Source: Nitrospirota bacterium (GTDB taxonomy: Bacteria > Nitrospirota > Leptospirillia > Leptospirillales > Leptospirillaceae). Taken from it: DNA of 64,000 nt. The position numbers and the translations under genes were made by a program. Shown here piece by piece: positions 44,410 through 53,181 of the stretch (position 1 is its first letter; every line of letters begins with the position of its first letter). Under the pieces are notes generated by a model, which saw only the letters and a list, made by a program, of their open reading frames with translations, was not told the origin of the DNA and searched no databases. The stretch spans positions 62,001 to 126,000 of the forward strand of contig JAMCWM010000026.1 of NCBI GenBank assembly GCA_023481175.1, given 5' to 3'.

Positions 44410-44773
44410 CCGGGCCCTTTCGTACACCTGTATCCATTTCGCACTGTCCATTGAAGATGACCCCTTCCTCGATGGTCAGTGCCGGGGTTTTGATCTCTCC
44501 CCGGATGTTGGATGGTTTCATGAACTGGATCGATTCCGTTGCAGAGATTTTCCCCGTGACGGTTCCTCCACAGACGACCTTTCCCACATTGATGGTTCCG
44601 GTAATCGTCGCGCCGTCTCCGATGATCAGCGTATGGTCGGAATGGATTTCCCCCTCGAGAACGCCATCGATCCGGACTGTCCCCTCGAACTGGAGATACC
44701 CGCGAAAAAGGGTTTCCTTTCCGAGAAATGCGATGATGTTTCCCTTGGAAGCGTCCTGTCCGCTACTTCTCAT
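44387..44773 (-). CDS. Bactofilin
   Basis: This 128-residue protein is a bactofilin (DUF583), a self-polymerising beta-helical cytoskeletal protein: GYLQFEGTVRIDGVLEGEIHS, LIIGDGATITGTINVGKVVCGGTVTGKISATESI, and IRGEIKTPALTIEEGVIFNG, with short tails. The start ATG 44773 has GGAAGG upstream and overlaps the parB 3' end by 11 bp. Being coupled to parAB, it may link chromosome segregation to a cell scaffold, as described for the bacM-par locus in myxobacteria; here that is inference. Confidence 0.9.
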   Translation of the reverse strand: MRSSGQDASKGNIIAFLGKETLFRGYLQFEGTVRIDGVLEGEIHSDHTLIIGDGATITGTINVGKVVCGGTVTGKISATESIQFMKPSNIRGEIKTPALTIEEGVIFNGQCEMDTGVRKGPGDKKAPE

Positions 44774-45626
44774 CAATCCTTCCTTCCGTTTTGTCCTCAA
44801 ATTTGTCCGAGAGTCGGGTGATCATCGTTTCAAGCTCATCCATTTTAGTAAAATTGAGCTCCACCTTCCAACCCTTTTTCTGTTTTGTGATTTTGGCCTG
44901 GCAGGGGAGTGAGCGTTCGAGTGTCTGTCTGTTTTCCTGAATCCAGGTTTTTGTCGATTCATCGTTGACCGGACGCGGTTTTTGCTTTCGGTTCAGCCGG
45001 TCTTCCAGTGCCCGGACTGACAACCCGCGGCGAATGATTTCATTTTTCCAGTGGACCTGGTCTTTTTCAGTCAGGGCGGAGAGGACCTTCGCGTGGCCAA
45101 AGGAGATCTCTCCCTCCGAAATGGACGCGATCACCTCGGGGTCGAGCTCCAGGAGACGCAGATAGTTGGCGACGGTCGATCTCTTGAATCCGATGTACTC
45201 CGACAGGTTTTCCTGTGTCCAACGGAATTCGTCGGAGAGACGTTTCAATCCCGTTGCGACTTCCACCGGATTGAGATCGCTCCGCTTCAGGTTTTCCACG
45301 AGGGCAATTTCGAGCAGGTCCTGATCCGAGAATTCCCTGACGATGGCCGGAATCTCGGTCCACCCAATCATCTCTGCCGCCCTCAGACGTCTTTCTCCCG
45401 ATACGAGGAGGTAGCCCTCCCCTTTTTTGACGACGATGACCGGATGGAGAAGTCCATGGCGGTTCAATGAGGAGGCAAGTTCCGAGAGCGCCTCGGCAGA
45501 AAAGGATTTCCGGGGTTGGTAGGGATTCGGGTGGATCGCAGAGACGGCGATGGAATGGGTGGGATCTTCCCTGGAGGGTTCACCGTATAGGGAGTCGATT
45601 CCCCGGCCCAGGCTTATCTTAGCCAT
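44763..45626 (-). CDS. parB: Chromosome-partitioning protein ParB
   Basis: This 287-residue CTPase binds parS and spreads along DNA. Motifs: the N-terminal LGRGIDSLYG tag that stimulates ParA, the ParB/Srx domain (PNPYQPRKSF, GLLHPVIVVKK, LVSGERRLRAAEMIG with the GERRxRA signature), the helix-turn-helix (RWTQENLSEYIGFKRSTVANYLRLLELDPEV) and a C-terminal dimer domain. Start ATG 45626 overlaps the parA stop by 8 bp. A perfect parS lies at 46407-46422. Confidence 0.97.
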   Translation of the reverse strand: MAKISLGRGIDSLYGEPSREDPTHSIAVSAIHPNPYQPRKSFSAEALSELASSLNRHGLLHPVIVVKKGEGYLLVSGERRLRAAEMIGWTEIPAIVREFSDQDLLEIALVENLKRSDLNPVEVATGLKRLSDEFRWTQENLSEYIGFKRSTVANYLRLLELDPEVIASISEGEISFGHAKVLSALTEKDQVHWKNEIIRRGLSVRALEDRLNRKQKPRPVNDESTKTWIQENRQTLERSLPCQAKITKQKKGWKVELNFTKMDELETMITRLSDKFEDKTEGRIDEK

Positions 45627-46389
45627 ATGCGAGGATCTCCTTGGCAAGGCTCATGTAGGATTGGGCTCCCTTCGACATGACATCGTAGAGAACGGCCGGC
45701 ATTCCATGGCTGGGCGCTTCCCCCAGGGTCACATTCCGGGGGATGATACTGGAAAAGACATCTTTCGGAAAGTGTTTCTTCAATTCTTCGAGAACGGAAG
45801 CGCTGAGACGATTCCTCCGGTCGAACATTGTCGGCAGGATTCCTTCGATGGCCAGGTCCATATTCCATCTCTGACGGACGCGGTCCATGGTTTTCATCAG
45901 CTGTCCCAGCCCTTCCAGGGCAAAATATTCACACTGGACCGGTATCAGAACGGAATGGGAGGCGACCAGGGCATTGAGCGTGATAAATCCGAGCGATGGT
46001 GGACAATCGAGGAGCACATATTCAAATGAAGAGAGATCCTCTTGCGGGAGACTGTCCTTGAGGATTCGGTGGCGCATGGCCGGATCTCCTGCCGCGACCT
46101 CCGGCTCAAAGCCGGCCATGGCGACGGAGCAGGGGATCGCACTGAGATAGGGGAGGGCTGTTTTCTGGATCAGGTCTCTCAAGGGGTGTTTTCCCGCAAG
46201 GAGTTCGTAGGAGGAGCGAGAGGGCGATCCGGCTGTGATTCCCATCCCGCTCGATGTGTTCGATTGAGGGTCCAGGTCGATCACAAGGACTTTTTTTTCC
46301 TCAACGGCGAGAGAGGCGGCGAGATTGATCGTCGTCGTCGTCTTTCCGACTCCTCCTTTTTGATTAGCAATCGCCACAATGCGAGCCAT
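45619..46389 (-). CDS. parA: Chromosome-partitioning ATPase ParA
   Basis: This 256-residue Walker-type ATPase drives segregation of parS-ParB complexes. It has the deviant Walker A QKGGVGKTTTTINLA, the VLVIDLDPQSNTSSGMGI strand, and DCPPSLGFITLNALVASH, LEGLGQLMKTMDRVR. The start ATG 46389 has GGAGG 5 nt upstream; the long in-frame extension covers parS and is not coding. The gene begins 17 bp beyond the parS site. Confidence 0.97.
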   Translation of the reverse strand: MARIVAIANQKGGVGKTTTTINLAASLAVEEKKVLVIDLDPQSNTSSGMGITAGSPSRSSYELLAGKHPLRDLIQKTALPYLSAIPCSVAMAGFEPEVAAGDPAMRHRILKDSLPQEDLSSFEYVLLDCPPSLGFITLNALVASHSVLIPVQCEYFALEGLGQLMKTMDRVRQRWNMDLAIEGILPTMFDRRNRLSASVLEELKKHFPKDVFSSIIPRNVTLGEAPSHGMPAVLYDVMSKGAQSYMSLAKEILAYG

Positions 46390-46406
46390 TGGGTCCTCCA
46401 TGAAAA

Positions 46407-46422
46407 TGTTCCACGTGGAACA
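46407..46422. promoter_or_regulatory. parS: parS centromere site
   Basis: TGTTCCACGTGGAACA is a perfect 16-bp palindrome, matching the universal parS consensus (TGTTNCACGTGNAACA). It lies between rsmG and parA, immediately upstream of the partition genes, as in many bacteria, and marks an origin-proximal part of the chromosome. It is the only copy I found in the window. Confidence 0.95.
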
Positions 46423-46430
46423 TTGGGGAA

Positions 46431-47027
46431 TTAGCCTTGGAAAATGGATTCTGTGAGGGAGAGTGAGGTCATTTCTCCCCAGGACTCGACGCCCCCTGTT
46501 ATGGCATAGGAGGAAAGGGGAATGCAAGCAGGATGGGTCTCGGTTCCGAAGCGGATCAGGGTGAAGGGAGGGGTGGCCTGGGCCCGGATGGCCGGATCGG
46601 AAAGGAGGTCGTCCAGGGTGATCGCCTTCATCAGGATAAAAGGAGCCTTGACCGGATGATCAAGGGCGGGAAGAACGTGAATATGGGAGAGGCCCAGCCG
46701 TGTGGCCGCATATTCGAGAAAGATCCGTTTTTTGGCAATTCGTTCGAGTAGAACGATGTGCCTCTCTGGGGCCATGAGTCCAATCAGGAGACCTGGCGTC
46801 CCGTTGCCCGATCCGAAATCGATGAATTCGGGGGGGAGGCGGTCCTGAAGGGCCAGGAAGGCCAGGATTGATTCGAGAATCAGATGGCGTCGAACATCAT
46901 CCGGAGAGGAAAAGCCCGTCAGTCGGATCTTTTTGTTCCATGTGAGGAGAAGCTGAACATAAAGTTCAAGTTTTTCCAGAAGTCGGGGATCGAGGGAGAG
47001 GCATCCCAGGTCGATCCGGGTGGTCAT
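46431..47027 (-). CDS. rsmG: 16S rRNA (guanine-N7)-methyltransferase RsmG
   Basis: This 198-residue SAM enzyme (GidB) makes m7G527 in 16S rRNA. Family features are YVQLLLTWNKKIRLTGFS, a SAM pocket FIDFGSGNGTPGLLIGLM (GxGxGxPGL) and VLLERIAKKRIFLEYAATRLGL. The C-terminal part is less typical. Start ATG 47027 forms an ATGA overlap with mnmG; the long in-frame upstream stretch lies inside mnmG. Order mnmE-mnmG-rsmG-parA-parB is standard. Confidence 0.93.
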   Translation of the reverse strand: MTTRIDLGCLSLDPRLLEKLELYVQLLLTWNKKIRLTGFSSPDDVRRHLILESILAFLALQDRLPPEFIDFGSGNGTPGLLIGLMAPERHIVLLERIAKKRIFLEYAATRLGLSHIHVLPALDHPVKAPFILMKAITLDDLLSDPAIRAQATPPFTLIRFGTETHPACIPLSSYAITGGVESWGEMTSLSLTESIFQG

Positions 47028-48856
47028 GCGTCGGTTTTTCGTTGGAGCTTGAGAATGGAAATCCTGAGCAGGTCGAGGGACCCCGGGGTGATTCCCCGAA
47101 GGGTCTGGGCTTCGGAGAGCCGGGACGGACGGGCTTTTCTGAGGCGATGGTGGACTTCCTGTGAAATTCCTGGAAGGTCCATCTCGAAAATTTCCGGGGG
47201 GATGGGAAGGTCCTCTCTCCGATTCCACCGGTCGTTCGAAATCCGGACATAGCCTTCGTACTTGATTTCCTGTTCCAATGAGGACAGCCAATGGGCGGGA
47301 GCTTTCGAAAAATGATCAGGAAGAAGGGCCTCTCCGAAAAAGTCCGAGAGAGTGTTATCGGGAGATCGAAGATGTTCGAGGAGAGATCGTCCCTCTCTTC
47401 GTGTGGAGGCCAGAGTCTTTTTAAGTGAGCGCTGGAGGTTCTCGCGCCGGTAAAACTCCTCTGATTTCCATGAGGGAAGTAGATCAAGGAGGAGGGCCTG
47501 AGGAGTCAGACGCTCCATCGCATTGTCATTGCGAATATAGAGCCGGTTTTCTGCCCGGCTTGTGAACATCCGGTAGGGTTCGTCGACGCTGTGGGTCACC
47601 AGGTCGTCGACCATGACTCCGAGGTAGGAAGACTGACGGTCCGGTGTCCAGGAAGGACGACCGGAGACATGAAGGGCGGCGTTGATCCCGGCGACGAGCC
47701 CCTGGCCGGCCGCTTCCTCGTATCCCGTGGTTCCGTTGATCTGTCCGGCGAGAAAGAGATTGGTGAGGGTTTTGGCGCGAAGGGAATGGTCGAGCTGATC
47801 CGGAAAGACAAAGTCATATTCAACGGCATACCCGGGTCTTAAAATGACGGCCTTTTCGAGTCCCGGAATGGAACGGACGATCTTTTCCTGAACATCCAGG
47901 GGAAGACTGGTCGAGATTCCGTTGGGGTAGTATTCGTCGACATCGAGCCCTTCCGGTTCGACAAAAATGTGATGGGTGGTGCGGTGGGGAAACTTGACGA
48001 TCTTGTCTTCAATGGAGGGACAGTACCGAGGGCCGATACCGTGGATTCTTCCGCTATAGAGAGGGGAACGGTCGAGATTCTGTTCGATGATCTGCCGGGT
48101 CATCTCCGTTGTCGTCGTCAGAAAGCAGGGTTTCTGGGAGCCTTCGAAAAACAGGGAGACCGGGGGAGAAAAATGGGAAAAAAAGGGAACGGGGGAGTCG
48201 CCCGGCTGGACCACCATCTGGCTGAAATCGATGGACCGCCCAAGAAGACGGGGAGGAGTTCCTGTTTTCATGCGTCCGAGGGAAAGGCCGCACTTGTCCG
48301 GAAGAATGGCCGAAAGGCCAGAAGAGGCGCGTTCCCCTCCTCGGCCCCCCGAGATCGAATCGAGACCGATATGGAGTGTCCCGTTCAAAAATGTTCCGGT
48401 GGTGAGAACGAGAGCGCGGCAGGAAAGACGGGATCCATCATGAAGGACGACCTGATCGACCAATCCGTTTTTGACGACGAGATCAACGATCTCGCCCTGA
48501 CGAAAATAGAGCGTGGGTTGGGCGTCGAGAAGGCGCCGGGCTTCGACACGATATCGCGTCCGGTCGCATTGGGCCCGGATGGCCTGAACGGCCGCTCCCT
48601 TTCGCGTATTCAACATCTTGAACTGGAGGCCGGAACGGTCCGCGAGCTCCCCCATGGCCCCGCCCATGGAATCGATTTCGCGAACGATATGTCCCTTCCC
48701 GATTCCTCCTATGGAGGGATTGCAGGACATCTGGCCGATCAGGTCGAGATGCATTGTGACCAGAAGAGTCTGCTGTCCCATGCGGGCAGCGGCATAGGCG
48801 GCTTCGATCCCGGCATGTCCTCCGCCTGCAACCAGTACATCCCACGACGAACCCAT
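47024..48856 (-). CDS. mnmG: tRNA modification FAD enzyme MnmG
   Basis: This 610-residue flavoprotein (GidA), with MnmE, puts carboxymethylaminomethyl groups on U34 of several tRNAs. It has the FAD site VLVAGGGHAGIEAAYAAARMG, MSCNPSIGGIGKGHIVREIDSMGG, RTRYRVEAR, TTGTFLNGTLHIG, GRMKTGTPPRL and YCPSIEDKIVKF, and the C-terminal YEGYVRIS region. The ATG 48856 follows GGGAG at 9 nt. Next to mnmE (14-bp gap) and rsmG. Confidence 0.97.
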   Translation of the reverse strand: MGSSWDVLVAGGGHAGIEAAYAAARMGQQTLLVTMHLDLIGQMSCNPSIGGIGKGHIVREIDSMGGAMGELADRSGLQFKMLNTRKGAAVQAIRAQCDRTRYRVEARRLLDAQPTLYFRQGEIVDLVVKNGLVDQVVLHDGSRLSCRALVLTTGTFLNGTLHIGLDSISGGRGGERASSGLSAILPDKCGLSLGRMKTGTPPRLLGRSIDFSQMVVQPGDSPVPFFSHFSPPVSLFFEGSQKPCFLTTTTEMTRQIIEQNLDRSPLYSGRIHGIGPRYCPSIEDKIVKFPHRTTHHIFVEPEGLDVDEYYPNGISTSLPLDVQEKIVRSIPGLEKAVILRPGYAVEYDFVFPDQLDHSLRAKTLTNLFLAGQINGTTGYEEAAGQGLVAGINAALHVSGRPSWTPDRQSSYLGVMVDDLVTHSVDEPYRMFTSRAENRLYIRNDNAMERLTPQALLLDLLPSWKSEEFYRRENLQRSLKKTLASTRREGRSLLEHLRSPDNTLSDFFGEALLPDHFSKAPAHWLSSLEQEIKYEGYVRISNDRWNRREDLPIPPEIFEMDLPGISQEVHHRLRKARPSRLSEAQTLRGITPGSLDLLRISILKLQRKTDA

Positions 48857-48870
48857 CCTCACAGACTCCC

Positions 48871-50205
48871 TTATTTTCCAAGGCAGAAAAGTTTGAAAAC
48901 CCGGTCATAAATGTCGGATGCGGGAATTGTTCCCACCCCATCATCCAACACTTTCCGTCCCTCTTCAAGTGCGGAAAGGGCGAGATCTGCTTGCCCGGAT
49001 GCAAGAAAGGAGAGGGATCGTTTTATAGCGTTCCTGAGACGACGCAGAGAGTCGACCTGGCGATCGGAGTCGAAAGGGGAGGTGACCCGGGTCGATTGAT
49101 AATGTTCGTGAGCGAGCGACTTCAGTCGTTGGACAAGTGTGTCAACACCGCGCCGTGTCCGGGCCGAAACCATCTGGTGATAAAGGGAGGGGTCGGAAGG
49201 CACTGAAAGATCCGCCTTGTTCCAGAGGATGATGCAGGGAACCTGGGAGGATTTTCCCGAAAGGCCGTCCATAGGGGTCGGGTATTCCGGTGAAGCGACC
49301 CAGAGAACACAGTCCACCCGAGAAAGGAATTGACGGGATTTCCGGATTCCTTCCTGTTCGATCCGGTCGGAAGAGGAGCGGATCCCGGCCGAATCGAGAA
49401 GCACAAGATCTCCGAAGGGAAAGGAGAGGCGTCCCTCGAGAAGGTCGCGGGTCGTACCGGGTTGAGGGGAGACGATGGCGCGGTTGTCTTTCAAAATTCG
49501 GTTGAAGAGGGTGGATTTCCCGGAGTTCGGGTGGCCGGCGATCAACACGCTAAAACCGTTGTAGGGGCGCCTGGCCTTGCGGGTAAGGGTGAGGGCGTCG
49601 GAGAGAGTGCGGTCAAGATCGAGCAGGCGCCGGCCCAGAGAGTCGAGGGAGAGGCGGGAAAGGTCTTCCTCCTCTCCTTCGGGGTGGTCGAGAAGGGTGA
49701 AAAACACGGCCAGAATATCAAGGAACTGGTCCTGAATAAGGCGAAGAGGGTGGTCTTTTCCTTGAGAATAATGTTTGTGGGCTGTCTGAAAGTCCGAATA
49801 GGAAGGGGCTGAAATCATGCGGTGAAGGGATTCCGCCTTGAGAAGAGAGATTTTATTGTTCTGGTAGGCACGGAGGGAAAACTCCCCTGGTTTGGCGGGC
49901 CGGATTCCCAGTTCCCCCAGAACGGAAAGAAGGTTCCGCATATTGTGGGGATTTCCGTGGGCATGGATTTCGACGACGTCCTCCCCAGTGAAGGAATGGG
50001 GAGCCTGAAAAAACAGGAGAAGGCATTCGTCGAGGGGGGAATCCCGGAATACCGGAGTCGTCCGGTAGACCCGCCGGTGTTCAAGAGGGCAGGGAAGGTC
50101 AGGGAAGATCGTCCGGAGAAGGTCTGGAAGATCTTCTCCGGAGAGACGAAGAATCCCCACGGATTGGGGAATCAGGGCCGTGACGGGAGCGACAATCGGT
50201 TCCAT
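48871..50205 (-). CDS. mnmE: tRNA modification GTPase MnmE
   Basis: This 444-residue GTPase works with MnmG. It has the N-terminal tetrahydrofolate-binding domain (VGILRLSGEDL, HSFTGEDVVEIHAHGNP, PAKPGEFSLRAYQNNKISL), helices flanking a G domain (VLIAGHPNSGKSTLFNRIL, IVSPQPGTTRDLLEG, LLDSAGIR) and the C-terminal FCLGK with the active cysteine. The start ATG 50205 matches the family; the longer frame overlaps yidC. Confidence 0.96.
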   Translation of the reverse strand: MEPIVAPVTALIPQSVGILRLSGEDLPDLLRTIFPDLPCPLEHRRVYRTTPVFRDSPLDECLLLFFQAPHSFTGEDVVEIHAHGNPHNMRNLLSVLGELGIRPAKPGEFSLRAYQNNKISLLKAESLHRMISAPSYSDFQTAHKHYSQGKDHPLRLIQDQFLDILAVFFTLLDHPEGEEEDLSRLSLDSLGRRLLDLDRTLSDALTLTRKARRPYNGFSVLIAGHPNSGKSTLFNRILKDNRAIVSPQPGTTRDLLEGRLSFPFGDLVLLDSAGIRSSSDRIEQEGIRKSRQFLSRVDCVLWVASPEYPTPMDGLSGKSSQVPCIILWNKADLSVPSDPSLYHQMVSARTRRGVDTLVQRLKSLAHEHYQSTRVTSPFDSDRQVDSLRRLRNAIKRSLSFLASGQADLALSALEEGRKVLDDGVGTIPASDIYDRVFKLFCLGK

Positions 50206-50224
50206 GGCCTGGCACCATCCCCTC

Positions 50225-51781
50225 CTAGCGGGCCGGAGAAGTTTTGAAAAGATAGCGCATTGTGAAGTATTGCTGACCAATGGTCAGGACGTTGTTGACG
50301 ATCCAGTAGAGAACAAGGCCTGACGGAAAGTTGAGAAAGAAAAATGTCATGACGACCGGCATGAACATCATGATCCGTTTCTGCATGGGATCCGGAGTCG
50401 ACGGTGTCAGACGGGTCTGGACAATCATGGTGATTCCCATGATGATCGGAAAAATGTAATAGGGGTCCTTTTGGGAAAGATCATGGATCCACAAGAGGAA
50501 GGGCGCCTGGCGAAGTTCGACGGTATTGTTGAGAATATTGTAGAGTGCGACAAAGACGGGAATCTGGACGAGAACCGGAAGGCAGCCTCCGAGCGGATTG
50601 ATGCGTCGTTCCTTGTAGAGTTCCATCATGGCGGCATTGAGCTGCTGCCGGTCGTCCTTGAACTTTGCCTGAAGTTTCTTGATCTCGGGCTGAAGTTGTT
50701 GCATCTGGAACATGGAGCGGTAAGAAAGATAGGTCAGAGGTGAAAATAGAAGTTTGATGAAAAGGGTCAGGATGATGATCGCAAAACCGTAGTTGGCCAT
50801 GTGGGCGTAAAGGTTCGAGAGAATGAGAAAGAGGAACTTGGCCAGGAAGCTGACCAGATAGATCCGTCCGAAAAGAAACCAGCCAAAATCGACGGTATCG
50901 ACCAGGCCGGGGTCGGCATTTTTGAGAAGGCTGTAGCGCTTGGGGGCGCCGGTCATCGAGAAGGAAACGTCGCCGGGGGGAAGTCCAATACGAATGAGTG
51001 AGGAGGTTTTGTCCTTGATGATCTCGGTGGAGACCGGAAGCCCGGAGAGAGAAAGAAATCCTATGAAATATTTTGTCTCGTTGCCCACCCAGGAAAGAAG
51101 TCCCGGAGCAAAGGTTTCGGCCTGGTCTTTCTTGAATTCATTCATCTTGCCGGAAGCCGTCCCGTAAATGGGTCCCTGAAATTCCGTTCCATAGGACTGG
51201 ACCTCGTCTGTCATGCCGAAATCAAGGCCCGGAAGAAATACAAGGGGAAGTTTGTCTGGATTCGAAACATGAACCAGGACTTTGAAGCCATCGGCGGGAA
51301 GCGTGTAGTCGACGGAGGCGGGGTGACCGTTGAAGGTGTAATGCACTGACAGGATGACCCCTCCCGGGGGAACGGAAAAAGAGGGGGATGTCAGGGGTTG
51401 GCCATTTGCGGTCATGGATTCCAGGGTCAGAGGAAGAAAACCGTTTTTATCCCTGACGACCAGGCCCCCCCCGACAAAGCCGGGTTTCGAACGGAGAAGA
51501 TTGACCGGGGTGTGTTTGTCGGCTTCGAGGTAACCGGGGAGAGACCAGGAGGCCATCGTGCCGGACTTTTTCGAAAATGAGAGTTTCAGATCCCGGGAGG
51601 AGAATACGACGAGGTCGTCCAGTGTATCGTTTTGCATGGGAACGGAAATGAGCTTGGAGGAGATAATACCGTTAGCCGGGAGCGCAGGCCTGGAGTCAGG
51701 TTTATGGGTGGAAAAATAGTAATAGAGCAGAAAATTGAAACCCAGGATAATGGCGATCAGGGGAAGCATTCTTTTGAGCAT
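50225..51781 (-). CDS. yidC: Membrane protein insertase YidC
   Basis: This 518-residue protein has the Gram-negative arrangement: one N-terminal membrane segment (LPLIAIILGFNFLLYYYF), a large periplasmic beta domain (about 60-300), then the conserved five-helix insertase core (YGFAIIILTLFIKLLFSPLTYLSYRSMFQMQQLQPEIKKLQAKF, NPLGGCLPVLVQIPVFVALYNIL, FLNFPSGLVLYWIVNNVLTIGQQ). It inserts and folds inner-membrane proteins, alone or with Sec. The start is ATG 51781; GTG 51793 is possible. In the rpmH-rnpA-yidD-yidC cluster. Confidence 0.97.
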   Translation of the reverse strand: MLKRMLPLIAIILGFNFLLYYYFSTHKPDSRPALPANGIISSKLISVPMQNDTLDDLVVFSSRDLKLSFSKKSGTMASWSLPGYLEADKHTPVNLLRSKPGFVGGGLVVRDKNGFLPLTLESMTANGQPLTSPSFSVPPGGVILSVHYTFNGHPASVDYTLPADGFKVLVHVSNPDKLPLVFLPGLDFGMTDEVQSYGTEFQGPIYGTASGKMNEFKKDQAETFAPGLLSWVGNETKYFIGFLSLSGLPVSTEIIKDKTSSLIRIGLPPGDVSFSMTGAPKRYSLLKNADPGLVDTVDFGWFLFGRIYLVSFLAKFLFLILSNLYAHMANYGFAIIILTLFIKLLFSPLTYLSYRSMFQMQQLQPEIKKLQAKFKDDRQQLNAAMMELYKERRINPLGGCLPVLVQIPVFVALYNILNNTVELRQAPFLLWIHDLSQKDPYYIFPIIMGITMIVQTRLTPSTPDPMQKRIMMFMPVVMTFFFLNFPSGLVLYWIVNNVLTIGQQYFTMRYLFKTSPAR

Positions 51782-51832
51782 AGAAAAATCCACTTTCGCG
51801 TTAAAAGGACCCCAAAAATAGAATGGTCGGGT

Positions 51833-52027
51833 TCAGGGCATGTCGATTCCACCCGGGTGAAAAGGGTGGCAGCGAAGAATCCTGAAAACGGATTTGGCAA
51901 AAGCCTTCGGAAAGGAATACTTCTCGAAGGCCAGCCGGGAATATTCGGAACAGGAGGGATAAAAGCGGCAGGATTGGGGGAGAAAGGGCGATATGAACCT
52001 CTGGTAGAAAAGGATCGCTCGTTGCAT
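51833..52027 (-). CDS. yidD: Membrane protein insertion efficiency factor YidD
   Basis: This 64-residue protein matches Yid[36 protein letters not shown] and [11 protein letters not shown], with the three conserved cysteines. It assists YidC. It lies 2 bp behind rnpA and 51 bp ahead of yidC. Confidence 0.95.
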   Translation of the reverse strand: MQRAILFYQRFISPFLPQSCRFYPSCSEYSRLAFEKYSFPKAFAKSVFRILRCHPFHPGGIDMP

Positions 52028-52029
52028 CT

Positions 52030-52353
52030 TCAGGCCTTCATCCTGTTCAGGGTCCTGCAGGCGTCACCCATCTGTTCAAGAAGAGTCTCGAAAGGGACGG
52101 TCAGGGAGGGAGACCGTCCCATGAGGGCATATTCTCCGGACGGAAAACCGTCCGTTTGTCGAAAGGACTCGCGAAGCCGTCTCCTGATGCGGTTTCTGTT
52201 GACGGCCTTGCCTAGCTTTTTGCCCACGAGAATGCTGAGCCGCTGTTCGGGGGAAAGTCGGCACAGGAGAACAAAGGAAGGACAGACAAATTTAATCCCC
52301 GGAGATTCGATCAGAGACTGGATCTGGGATCTCGAGAGGGGGATCGCCTTCAA
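52030..52353 (-). CDS. rnpA: Ribonuclease P protein component
   Basis: This 107-residue basic protein is the RNase P protein: [26 protein letters not shown] (RNR motif). It binds the RNase P RNA encoded by rnpB at 12525-12906. It lies 13 bp behind rpmH, the conserved rpmH-rnpA pair. Confidence 0.95.
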   Translation of the reverse strand: MKAIPLSRSQIQSLIESPGIKFVCPSFVLLCRLSPEQRLSILVGKKLGKAVNRNRIRRRLRESFRQTDGFPSGEYALMGRSPSLTVPFETLLEQMGDACRTLNRMKA

Positions 52354-52366
52354 TGAAAAATCCGCG

Positions 52367-52501
52367 TCAGACAGTCAGGCGATAACGACCTTTGGCCCGA
52401 CGTTTCTTGAGAACTTTTTTCCCGGCTGTCGTCGCCATTCGTTTGCGAAACCCGTGGGTGCGGGTGCGGCGAAGATTGCTTGGATTGAATGTCAGTGACA
52501 T
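52367..52501 (-). CDS. rpmH: Large ribosomal subunit protein bL34
   Basis: A 44-residue ORF starts at ATG 52501 with GGAG upstream and reads [20 protein letters not shown] then [21 protein letters not shown]34 in full. The gene opens the rpmH-rnpA-yidD-yidC cluster, which is often close to the replication origin. Confidence 0.97.
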   Translation of the reverse strand: MSLTFNPSNLRRTRTHGFRKRMATTAGKKVLKKRRAKGRYRLTV

Positions 52502-52577
52502 GAAAACTCCTCACATTTGAAGAGAGAGGGACGGAAAGCCCCCTCAAAAAGGGTCATTGATATGAAACCGGCGGCGT

Positions 52578-53030
52578 TTACTCTGACACGACCTCGATCT
52601 TCAGAGACGCGTGGAGAGAGTGGCCCAGATTGACAGAAACGACGTACTCACCCAATTCGCGGATGGGAGATTCGATGTGAAGTTGCTTCTTGTCGACCCG
52701 TATTTCTTTTTGGGCGAGCAGGTCGGCAAGATGCATCGTGGTCACCGACCCGAAAAGTTTCCCGTTTTCGCCAGTCTTGACCGGAACCCTGAGCAGAAGG
52801 TCAGAAAGGGTCCGGGCCAGGGTGGCGAGGTGTTCCTGTTCTTTGAGGGCCTTTTTCCGAATTTGTTCTTTCCGGACCTCAAGGGCGGCCAATTCTTCCT
52901 TTCCCGCGAGAACGCAGAGATTCTTGGGGAGAAGGTAGTTTCTGGCGTAGCCCGCCGAAACGGACACCAGGTCACCGGGGTTGCCGAGATTGTCGATTTT
53001 TTGTTTCAGAATGACGTCTGTCTTTCCCAT
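52578..53030 (-). CDS. rplI: Large ribosomal subunit protein bL9
   Basis: This 150-residue protein is L9: the N-terminal VILKQKIDNLGNPGDLVSVSAGYARNYLLPKNLCVLA, a central helix and a C-terminal domain with GKLFGSVTTMHLADLL. In most bacteria rplI is with rpsF-rpsR; here it stands next to rpmH without them, an unusual neighbourhood. It starts at ATG 53030. Confidence 0.95.
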   Translation of the reverse strand: MGKTDVILKQKIDNLGNPGDLVSVSAGYARNYLLPKNLCVLAGKEELAALEVRKEQIRKKALKEQEHLATLARTLSDLLLRVPVKTGENGKLFGSVTTMHLADLLAQKEIRVDKKQLHIESPIRELGEYVVSVNLGHSLHASLKIEVVSE

Positions 53031-53115
53031 GATATCCCCGCTTTTTAAGAGTTAAACCTGAACAGTGTAACAAAGCTCGAGAGAACTAATCAATGGGCAG
53101 GAGAGAACAAGGGGG

Positions 53116-53155
53116 ACCCGTGTTCTCGATGATTGAAGATCCCGGGAACACGGGT
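53116..53155 (+). promoter_or_regulatory. Perfect stem-loop upstream of the cobalamin operon
   Basis: ACCCGTGTTC (53116-53125) and GAACACGGGT (53146-53155) form a 10-bp perfect stem with a 20-nt loop, ending 26 nt ahead of cbiD in the gap between divergent rplI and cbiD. It could be an operator or a leader hairpin. I see no B12-box (GCCACTG) or other feature of a cobalamin riboswitch. Confidence 0.5.
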
Positions 53156-53181
53156 TAGACTAACGGGATACGCGAAAGAGA

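Noticed and set aside
46390-53030. Replication origin (oriC) near the rpmH-rnpA-par cluster
   Set aside because: parS is present, but there is no dnaA gene and I found no cluster of DnaA boxes (TTATCCACA) in the window.
53031-53181. Cobalamin riboswitch upstream of cbiD
   Set aside because: The gap is only 151 bp and shows no B12-box or conserved core; only a simple hairpin is visible.
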